Below, in pieces: positions 1 through 5,623 of a stretch of 7,619 bases of DNA. The stretch is from JBEKCP01 sp050014815 (lineage in GTDB: Bacteria > Planctomycetota > Planctomycetia > Pirellulales > Thermoguttaceae). The position numbers were made by a program, and so were the translations under genes. Every line of letters begins with the position of its first letter. The stretch's first letter is position 1. Under the pieces are notes generated by a model. It was not told the origin of the DNA. It did not search any database and saw only the letters and a program-made list of their open reading frames with translations. The DNA lies in contig JBEKCP010000288.1 in the NCBI GenBank assembly GCA_050014815.1, positions 1 through 7,619 of the forward strand. Reading direction: 5' to 3'.

Positions 1-1
1 G

Positions 2-2062
2 GAAAAGCAGCTTCATTGGATGACGCTGGAAATGGAGATGTCCAACCTTGGAAAACCTGACGACAATTGGGACACGATCGCGCCGGAGGTAGTGGTAAAG
101 AAGTTCGCCCGAATCCCCGGCGATTTGCACTCTTGGGTGCCTTCGGGGGGGACGGATAATCGCGGTCCAGAGGAGTGGGCTTATCTCCAGGGTCTTCGGA
201 CGCGCAGCGGCACGCTGGGCGTGCTCCAATGGTCAGGAGGGGGCAATGCGGCCAAAGGGGTCAAGATCCGGTACAGGTTAGTCGAGGTCAGTTCCACGAA
301 TTCGCCTATCGGGGAAGCCGCCCAGCCGTCCGCATTTCACACGACAACCATCACGCGCGGCGATATTCGGCAAGCGATTAGCGCAGCCGGAACGCTTGAG
401 CCCGGCGAGGTGATCGACGTCGCCGCGCAAGTGGCGGGCACGATCGCCAGTTTGGGCCCCGATCCGCGCGGCGCGTCGGATCCGAGCTACAAAGACAAGT
501 TCATCGACTACGTCTCGCCGGTCGCCGAGGGAACCGTGCTGGCGCGCATCGACGATACGCTTTACAAGGTCCGCGTCGAGCAGCAGGAGGCCAACGTGAA
601 GCGTGCCGAGGCCGAGTTGGCGGTGGTGCAAGCCAAGGCCAAGGGCGGAGACGCCGAAGCCGAGGCATCCGTGGCGGTAGCCGAAGCGGCCGTTGCCCAA
701 ACCAAGGCCGTGCTGAAAGAAGCCCAAATCAACCTCGATCGCGCGACGATCAAGTCGCCGGTCAAGGGCGTCGTGCTCGACCGCCGGGTAAACGTCGGCC
801 AGGTCGTGGACCCCGGCCGCAGCCTGTTCCTGATCGCCAAAGATACGGGGAAGACGCAGGTCTGGGCGCAGGTCAACGAGGCCGACATCGGCCCGATCCA
901 CAAGGGCATGGAAGCGAGCGTCACGTTCGATGCCTTTCCCAAAGAGGCTTTCCAAGGCGCCGTCGCACAAATCCGGGAAAACACAACGATGACCCAAGAC
1001 GTGGTCTACTACACTGTCGTTGTCGATGTTGATAATCGCGCGCGAAAACTCCTTCCCTACCTGACGGCGAACGTTCAGTTCCAAGTGGCCAAGCGACCCA
1101 ATGTGCTTCGGGTCCGCAACACCGCGCTGCGGTGGAAGCCGACGCCGGACCTGGTGGCCCCCGAGGCCCGCCCGGCGGTCGCGGCCGCGATAACGCCCCT
1201 CTGGGCGATCGCCCCGGACGGGAAACACGTGCGGCCCGTCGTGGTCCAAATCGGCCTGACTGACGGGACGATGACGGAGCTGAGCGGCACGGAGGTGAAG
1301 GAAGGGCTGGAAGTAGTGGACGGGCAGGCCGCGCAGTCGTCCCAGGGCCCGCGACTCCAGTTCCGGCTCGTCGCGGAGGCCGCCGACGCCAATGCCGAGA
1401 CGTTGCCCGGCGTTGACAGCAAAGAATCCTTCCGGCTTGGTCGCGAGGTGCTGCTGGATCAGTCGGCCGTCGCTTCCGCGAGCGTTTCCACGGCGGCTGA
1501 CGGCCATCCGCAGATCAACCTGACGTTCACCAAGGCAGCCGCGGAGAAGTTTGCCGCGCTCACCACCAAGAACATCGGGAAGAAGCTCGCCATCGTGTTC
1601 GACGGCAAGGTGCTCCAGGCGCCGGTGATCCGCAATGCGATCGTCGACGGCCGGGCCGTGATCACCGGCAGGTTCACCTTGCCCGGCATCCTCGAAGCAA
1701 TTCAGGGCAACCTGAAGGGAGACAATACCCTCGCCGATCCCCTGAAGTCGGCCCGTGCCGCCCAGATGCGGACCATCATCCTGGCCGGGCTCGAATATGC
1801 GACGGAGCATCCCGAGTGGCCCGACAACCTGGACGACCTGGCGCCCAAGTACCTCGACGCCGGCAAGATCGATCTCGGCCAGTTCGTCTACCACAATATA
1901 ACCCGAGACCGGCCGGAAAAAAACCCGCAGGAGGTGATCGTGTTAGCGGAGAAGGAGCCGGCCTTTGCCGGCGGCCAACTGGTCGGTTTTGCGGACGGGT
2001 ACATCGAGTTCATCCGGGATCCGGAACGATTGAAGCACCTTTGGCCCAAGGAGCCGGAGTGA
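2..2062 (+). CDS. HlyD/MacA-type periplasmic adaptor fused to SecDF P1-head domain (5' partial)
   Basis: This is a multidomain membrane-fusion (adaptor) protein. Residues are counted from the ATG at 20, but the frame stays open to the left edge, so the true start probably lies upstream. Residues about 8-90 form a module ending GVKIRYRLVEV, which I recall from planctomycete multidomain proteins. Residues about 108-440 match HlyD/MacA adaptors: a first lipoyl half (ITRGDIRQAISAAGTLEPGE and VAEGTVLARIDDTLYKV) with a loop insertion of about 20 residues, an Ala/Glu-rich helical hairpin (about 186-240), a second lipoyl half (LDRATIKSPVKGVVLDRRV) and a barrel segment (NEADIGPIHKGMEASVTFDA, YYTVVVDVDN). 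Residues about 446-565 match the SecDF P1 head (REVLLDQSAVASASVS, KKLAIVFDGKVLQAPVIR, AVITGRFT). Residues about 576-665 resemble an H-X9-DG tail ending GGQLVGFADGYIEF, with Phe at the His position. No membrane anchor is visible before the adaptor region, so one would have to lie upstream. Adaptors normally link an inner-membrane pump to an outer-membrane channel, but no pump gene follows. Domain calls are confident; the role of the fusion is unknown. Confidence 0.9.
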   Translation, partial: EKQLHWMTLEMEMSNLGKPDDNWDTIAPEVVVKKFARIPGDLHSWVPSGGTDNRGPEEWAYLQGLRTRSGTLGVLQWSGGGNAAKGVKIRYRLVEVSSTNSPIGEAAQPSAFHTTTITRGDIRQAISAAGTLEPGEVIDVAAQVAGTIASLGPDPRGASDPSYKDKFIDYVSPVAEGTVLARIDDTLYKVRVEQQEANVKRAEAELAVVQAKAKGGDAEAEASVAVAEAAVAQTKAVLKEAQINLDRATIKSPVKGVVLDRRVNVGQVVDPGRSLFLIAKDTGKTQVWAQVNEADIGPIHKGMEASVTFDAFPKEAFQGAVAQIRENTTMTQDVVYYTVVVDVDNRARKLLPYLTANVQFQVAKRPNVLRVRNTALRWKPTPDLVAPEARPAVAAAITPLWAIAPDGKHVRPVVVQIGLTDGTMTELSGTEVKEGLEVVDGQAAQSSQGPRLQFRLVAEAADANAETLPGVDSKESFRLGREVLLDQSAVASASVSTAADGHPQINLTFTKAAAEKFAALTTKNIGKKLAIVFDGKVLQAPVIRNAIVDGRAVITGRFTLPGILEAIQGNLKGDNTLADPLKSARAAQMRTIILAGLEYATEHPEWPDNLDDLAPKYLDAGKIDLGQFVYHNITRDRPEKNPQEVIVLAEKEPAFAGGQLVGFADGYIEFIRDPERLKHLWPKEPE
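1967..2012 (+). repeat. Tail-motif repeat, copy 1 (inside gene 1)
   Basis: This 46-nt stretch encodes AGGQLVGFADGYIEF near the C-terminus of the adaptor fusion. It matches 2593-2638 at 42 of 46 positions by direct reading. The four differences are three silent third-position changes and one Ile-to-Val change, so both copies derive from sequence that was selected as protein. Similarity stops abruptly on both sides. Confidence 0.85.
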
Positions 2063-2097
2063 GGTAGTTCCTCGTCCGTCTGCCCATGTTCGGCGGA

Positions 2098-2103
2098 AAG
2101 GAG
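2098..2103 (+). promoter_or_regulatory. Ribosome binding site of pentapeptide-repeat gene
   Basis: AAGGAG lies 7 nt before the ATG at 2111. It fixes that start and matches the sites used at 2663-2668 and 3799-3804. No separate promoter is evident in the 48-nt gap, so readthrough from gene 1 is likely. Confidence 0.8.
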
Positions 2104-2110
2104 ATAGGCT

Positions 2111-2584
2111 ATGTACGCGGGACTTAGCGTCCGAAAACGATCTTCCAGGACTGTCTGCGGTTTGCCGCTTTACGATATCGCCCTCGGGCCAAACCCGGCA
2201 ACGGGAGAGGTGCGCGGTCATGCGCGGGGCATTATCGCTATTGGTGATGTTGCCACTGGCTGGTTGGCATTGGGAGGCGTAGCAAGGGGCATCGTTGCTT
2301 TCGGCGGCGCGGCCGTGGGGCTGGTTGCCTCCGGTGGAGTTGCGTTGGGGTTGATTTCCGCCGCCGGTTTGGCAGTGGGCGGACTTGCGATCGGCGGTGC
2401 AGCCCTGGGAGGCATTGCCATTGGCGGCGGGGCGGTCGGAATCGTGGCGATCGGAGGCGGCGCGGTAGGTTTCTACGCTTGGGGAGGCGGCGCGTGGGGC
2501 AAATATGTTGTCAGCGCAATGGAACGCAGCCCCGAAGCCGTTGAGTTCTTCAAGCAGTGGATTCCGCGGCTAGGCGGCAAGTGA
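2111..2584 (+). CDS. Small Gly/Ala pentapeptide-repeat protein, unknown function
   Basis: This 157-residue protein has three parts. Residues 1-39 are polar and include PLYDIALGPNPATGEVRGHA. Residues 40-129 are 18 consecutive five-residue units of pattern G-x-x-A-hydrophobic: unit position 1 is Gly in 17 of 18 (Ala at 85) and position 4 is Ala in 17 of 18 (Ser at 83). Units also pair into a ten-residue period, G-h-h-A-h-G-G-x-A-h. Within these 90 residues only Asp46 and Arg59 are charged. Residues 130-157 look like a short amphipathic helix (SPEAVEFFKQWIPRL). I recall similar Gly/Ala-rich repeats in uncharacterised planctomycete proteins, usually called hypothetical or membrane proteins. The strict five-residue register recalls pentapeptide-repeat beta-solenoids, but the A-(D/N)-L-x-x consensus is absent, so a solenoid or a Gly-zipper membrane structure are both possible. 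There is no clear signal peptide. A strong RBS supports the start. Its TGA overlaps the ATG of the following remnant by one base. Confidence 0.85.
   Translation: MYAGLSVRKRSSRTVCGLPLYDIALGPNPATGEVRGHARGIIAIGDVATGWLALGGVARGIVAFGGAAVGLVASGGVALGLISAAGLAVGGLAIGGAALGGIAIGGGAVGIVAIGGGAVGFYAWGGGAWGKYVVSAMERSPEAVEFFKQWIPRLGGK
2228..2497 (+). repeat. 18 x 15-nt coding repeat (G-x-x-A-x pentapeptides)
   Basis: This 270-nt stretch encodes the 18 in-phase pentapeptides of the gene at 2111. The DNA copies are diverged at third positions and at the variable residues while Gly and Ala positions stay fixed. This indicates old amplification kept by selection on the protein, not a recent tandem expansion. Confidence 0.85.
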
Positions 2585-2706
2585 TGTGGCACGCCGGCGG
2601 CCAGCTTGTCGGTTTTGCCGACGGGTACGTCGAGTTCACCACCCATACTACATCAAGTGATAAAGGAGACCACGCATGTCACGCATCTGGTTTAGTGTTG
2701 TTGTGA
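2584..2706 (+). pseudogene. H-X9-DG tail-motif remnant (short orphan frame)
   Basis: The frame from the ATG at 2584 runs 40 codons to the TGA at 2704-2706 and overlaps the start of the secretin-like gene in another frame. Its first part reads MWHAGGQLVGFADGYVEF, a full H-X9-DG motif: His3, nine residues, then Asp-Gly. Positions 2593-2638 are 42/46 identical to 1967-2012 in gene 1, and three of the four differences are silent. The reading after Phe18 matches nothing in gene 1. The most likely reading is the C-terminal scrap of a deleted paralogue of gene 1 or of another H-X9-DG protein. Its ATG overlaps the upstream stop (TGATG), so translational coupling and a real 40-residue peptide cannot be ruled out, though the out-of-frame tail argues against it. 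Confidence 0.6.
2663..2668 (+). promoter_or_regulatory. Ribosome binding site of secretin-like gene
   Basis: AAGGAG lies 7 nt before the ATG at 2676 and supports that start, which is followed at once by a signal sequence. Confidence 0.8.
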
Positions 2707-3722
2707 TGCTTGGGCTGGCGGCCTGCACGGCAAGAGCACAGGAGTCCGACCAGCCCGTACGGCTGCCTGCGCGCCAGCCGGAGACGGCCCGCACGGTGGA
2801 GAAGCCGGAGCCGCGCGCGGTTCGCCCTTCGCCGGTCAGGGCCTCCACGCCGCAGCCGGCCGCCGACGCCCCGAATCCTCCGGGTTCGGCGCATAACTCA
2901 CCCGAGGCGGTGCCCGTCGTGCTCAGCCAAGACGGCGAGCAACGGCATGCCCGAGTGGTCCAGCACTTGAAGGCAGTCCCGGCCGTCGATCTTGCCAACA
3001 CGATGGTGGGTCTGCTGCGGGCCGAGGGCCGGCAGAGCGCTTCGCATCGCAGCGTGGTGATCGTGCCCGACAAAATCAGCAACAGCCTGGTCATCAGCGG
3101 CCCGCCCGACGCCGTCGACGAAGTGCAGAAACTGGCCGAGCAGTTGGACCACAGGGCGGTCATGGTCCGGGTGGAACTGGTCCTGGTCGATGTTCCCTTT
3201 GGCGGCAAGGGCGGTGTGCCCAAGCCGGATGCGAAGCGAACCGCAGCACTTCGAGCCGAGGCGCTTCGTCCCGATGCCCTGCCGGAGCAGTCGGAGATTC
3301 TGGCGCGGGCCGAGTTGACGACCCTCGAGAACCAGTCCGCCTTTCTCAGGATGGGCCGCCGCGAGCCACGCGTCACGGGAAGCAACATGTCGCAAGCGGG
3401 CATGGTCAACAGCGTCACGTTCGAGAACGTGGGGACGACGATCCGCATTACGCCGCGCGTCGGCGACGATCGAACGGTCGTCATGCAGGTCGATGTGGAA
3501 GACTCCAGGCCCGGGCCGCCCGAGGAGGGGGTGGTCATTTCGGTGCCCGCCAAGGGCGAGCCGCTCCGCACTCCGAACGTCGAGACGCTCATGACGCAGA
3601 CGACCGTACAGATCGCGGACGGCAAGACGGTCAGCATCGGCGGCAGTCAGGACGCAAAGTCCGGCAAGCAGCGCATGATCCTGATCACGCCGCACGTCCT
3701 GTCCATGAGCGAAGGACATTAG
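2676..3722 (+). CDS. Short secretin-like exported protein (possible lipoprotein)
   Basis: This 348-residue protein resembles the C-terminal half of type II/III secretion and type IV pilus secretins, which form outer-membrane rings. Residues 1-21 are a signal sequence containing the lipobox LAAC with Cys17; an alternative signal peptidase I site follows ARA at 21. Residues about 28-80 are a Pro/Ala-rich linker. Residues about 92-160 match a secretin N (ring-building) domain, with VVIVPDKISNSLVISGPPDA as its core and DEVQKLAEQLD as its helix. Residues about 161-173 (AVMVRVELVLVDV) begin the core, and 209-342 carry core motifs: VTFENVGTTIRITPRV, TQTTVQIADGKTVSIGG and MILITPHVL. The segment that usually sits between the last two motifs, with its LLGDIPLLG-type sequence, is reduced to about ten residues (SQDAKSGKQR). 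No N0 domain is visible, and usual secretins are much longer. It may therefore be a periplasmic or lipid-anchored ring component and not a true pore. No other secretion genes are in view. Confidence 0.85.
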   Translation: MSRIWFSVVVMLGLAACTARAQESDQPVRLPARQPETARTVEKPEPRAVRPSPVRASTPQPAADAPNPPGSAHNSPEAVPVVLSQDGEQRHARVVQHLKAVPAVDLANTMVGLLRAEGRQSASHRSVVIVPDKISNSLVISGPPDAVDEVQKLAEQLDHRAVMVRVELVLVDVPFGGKGGVPKPDAKRTAALRAEALRPDALPEQSEILARAELTTLENQSAFLRMGRREPRVTGSNMSQAGMVNSVTFENVGTTIRITPRVGDDRTVVMQVDVEDSRPGPPEEGVVISVPAKGEPLRTPNVETLMTQTTVQIADGKTVSIGGSQDAKSGKQRMILITPHVLSMSEGH

Positions 3723-3810
3723 CATTGCAAATCAAGGCAGATGGAATTGAAGTGGCCGTGATGGTTTTACCCGATTATCGATCCTTTGTCCGCGTTTCAA
3801 GGAGATTGCC
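3723..3810 (+). other. Intergenic gap between secretin-like and exported-protein genes
   Basis: This 88-nt gap holds no gene, no convincing terminator hairpin and no clear promoter. It ends in the ribosome binding site AAGGAG at 3799-3804, 6 nt before the ATG at 3811. It is compatible with continued transcription from upstream. Confidence 0.6.
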
Positions 3811-5607
3811 ATGACTCGACGATTCGCTGTTGTTGTGTTGCCGTGGGCGTGCCTGGTGTTGTTGGCGGCGGCGCCGGCCCGGGCGGCGGAAAACGTGTTG
3901 AAGCTGGTGCCCGACTCGGCGCTCGGGTTCCTGCTCGTGAACCGGCCGGCCGAGGTGGACGGCAAGCTCCAGGAGTTGGGCCGCCAGATGCAGCTCCCCG
4001 TGCCGAGCCTGCTGGCGAAGATCAAGCAGGCGGGCGGGATCGCAGAGGGATTTGACGAGAAGGGAACGGCGGCCTTGTTGCTGTTGCCGCCGGAGGATAC
4101 CCGCTTGGGGGTGCCGATCATCCTGGTCCCGGTCACGGACTACGGCAAGTTCATCGCCCAGTTCAACCCGGGCGAGGCCGAGGCGGGGCTGACCAAGATC
4201 GAAGTCCGCGGCGCCCCGGTGTGGGCCCGAAGCATCGGCGGCTACGCGGCGCTGACCTGTGGGGGAGTTAGCAAGACGGTAACGGGCTTGATGGGCTTGA
4301 AGCTTGCCGGCGAGGTTCCGGCCGGACTGGCGCCGCTCGAAGCGTGGCTGACGGAAAACGACTTCGCCGCGGTCATTACCCGCCCGGGAATCAAGATCGT
4401 GTCGGCCAAGGCGCAGGAAGGGATTAGCCGGATGAAAGCCACCTTCGCCAAACTGGGTGAGACTGGGAAAACGAAGCAGATGGCCGGACGGATGAAGCAG
4501 GCGGTGGCGGGGCTGGAGGTGTACGTCAAGCTGCTCCAGGCCCTGGAGAGGGAAGTCTCGCTCTGCGGGCTGGGCGCCCGGCTCGACAAGCAGGGCGCTC
4601 TGCGCGCGACCAGCCGCACGCGGATGGTCGCCGGCGGAAAATGGGCGCAGCTCGTCGCGCCGATACAACCGGCCAAGGAGGACCCCCTGACCGGGCTGCC
4701 CGCCGGGCCCTACGTCATGGCCGGCGGCGGGGTCGTCCCGCCAGGCACGTGGGAGGCCGTGATGCGATTCTCCGTCGACATGATGAAAGCCATGCCGGAC
4801 CTCTACGGATTGAGCGACGAGCAGGCCGATAAGCTGCAGCACTCGATCAAGTTGTCGATGCTCAAGCAGATCCGCAGCACCTCGATGGTGTGGGGAGTGG
4901 GCCAGAGCGGGGCGCCGATGTTTGCCGGCATGGTCGGCGTGATGCGCGTCGATGACACCGCGAAGTTCATGGCCGATTACGAGCAGTATTTCAAGGAGTA
5001 CAACGAGGTCGTCAAGCAGGCGAAAAGTCCGTTCCTGCAACCCGGCGAGGTCGAAAAGATCGCGATCGGCGGTGTGCCCGCCCTGCAAATCACGATAAAG
5101 ATTCCGTCTCCCCCGGGCAGCCAACCGGCCCAGATCGCCCGGGTGATGGAATTCATGTTTGGGCCCGGCGGGAAGGTTGTCCTCTGGTTGGCGGCGGCCG
5201 ACGGGCATACGGTCGTCTTCGGCTACAACAAGCGGGCCGTGCAGGAGGCGATGGACGCGATCAAGCAAGGCCGCCCGGGCTTGTGGCAGGACGCGGACCT
5301 GGCGAAGACCGCCGCCTTGCTGCCGCCCGGCGCCCCGCTGGTCGGCTACCTCAGCCCCAAGGGACCGATCGAGTTTGTCAAGCGGATCGCGATGGCGGTG
5401 CCTCCCGGGGCGAAAACGCCCGAGTACCCGAAACATCTCGCGTTCCTTGTTGATTTCCCCGCGACGCCTCCCATCGGGCTGGCGATAACGACGGCGCCCG
5501 GCGAGCTGCAAACGCACATGGTTGTTCCGCCCGAGGTCTTCAAGGCGGCCGCCGGCGTTTACTTGCGCACAGTCAAAGGCGAAGGCGGCGCTTTCCCGCA
5601 GAAATAA
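3811..5607 (+). CDS. Exported protein of unknown function (DUF3352-like impression)
   Basis: This 598-residue protein starts with a clear signal peptide: MTRR, a hydrophobic stretch at 5-22, and a likely cleavage after APARA (25) or one residue later. The mature chain opens with NVLKLVPDSALGFLLVNRPA, a type of opening I associate with planctomycete exported proteins of the DUF3352-like sort; this family link is an impression, not a match I can prove. A segment near 503-530 (LLPPGAPLVGYLSPKGPIEF) echoes the opening, suggesting two related halves. Residues about 205-250 and 313-405 look mainly helical, the latter including DDTAKFMADYEQYFKEYNEV. There are only two cysteines after the signal (150, 252) and no later membrane segment, so it is probably periplasmic or surface-located. 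No catalytic motif is recognisable. The start is supported by AAGGAG at 3799-3804. The next gene begins 16 nt after the stop, which suggests cotranscription. Confidence 0.85.
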   Translation: MTRRFAVVVLPWACLVLLAAAPARAAENVLKLVPDSALGFLLVNRPAEVDGKLQELGRQMQLPVPSLLAKIKQAGGIAEGFDEKGTAALLLLPPEDTRLGVPIILVPVTDYGKFIAQFNPGEAEAGLTKIEVRGAPVWARSIGGYAALTCGGVSKTVTGLMGLKLAGEVPAGLAPLEAWLTENDFAAVITRPGIKIVSAKAQEGISRMKATFAKLGETGKTKQMAGRMKQAVAGLEVYVKLLQALEREVSLCGLGARLDKQGALRATSRTRMVAGGKWAQLVAPIQPAKEDPLTGLPAGPYVMAGGGVVPPGTWEAVMRFSVDMMKAMPDLYGLSDEQADKLQHSIKLSMLKQIRSTSMVWGVGQSGAPMFAGMVGVMRVDDTAKFMADYEQYFKEYNEVVKQAKSPFLQPGEVEKIAIGGVPALQITIKIPSPPGSQPAQIARVMEFMFGPGGKVVLWLAAADGHTVVFGYNKRAVQEAMDAIKQGRPGLWQDADLAKTAALLPPGAPLVGYLSPKGPIEFVKRIAMAVPPGAKTPEYPKHLAFLVDFPATPPIGLAITTAPGELQTHMVVPPEVFKAAAGVYLRTVKGEGGAFPQK

Positions 5608-5609
5608 GA

Positions 5610-5614
5610 AAGGA
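5610..5614 (+). promoter_or_regulatory. Ribosome binding site of SecD-P1/WD40 gene
   Basis: AAGGA, 9 nt before the ATG at 5624 and just after the TAA at 5605-5607, supports this start. It is weaker than the AAGGAG sites upstream. Confidence 0.65.
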
Positions 5615-5623
5615 TATCCACAC

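Noticed and set aside
20..22. ATG at 20 as the true start of gene 1
   Set aside because: No ribosome binding site can be judged so near the edge, the frame is open upstream, and the module at residues 8-90 looks like the end of a larger domain, so the start is probably outside the window.
135..141. Run of seven G as a possible frameshift in gene 1
   Set aside because: The reading continues in frame through the run and reaches GVKIRYRLVEV and then the adaptor domain, so no frameshift is needed.
278..1894. Minus-strand open frame of 538 codons
   Set aside because: It is antisense to the adaptor and SecD-head domains, which are clearly coding on the + strand. The product is compositionally odd and has no motif.
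3723..3810. Promoter in the gap before the exported-protein gene
   Set aside because: A TTGCAA hexamer occurs near 3725, but I find no convincing partner element at proper spacing, so this is not supported.
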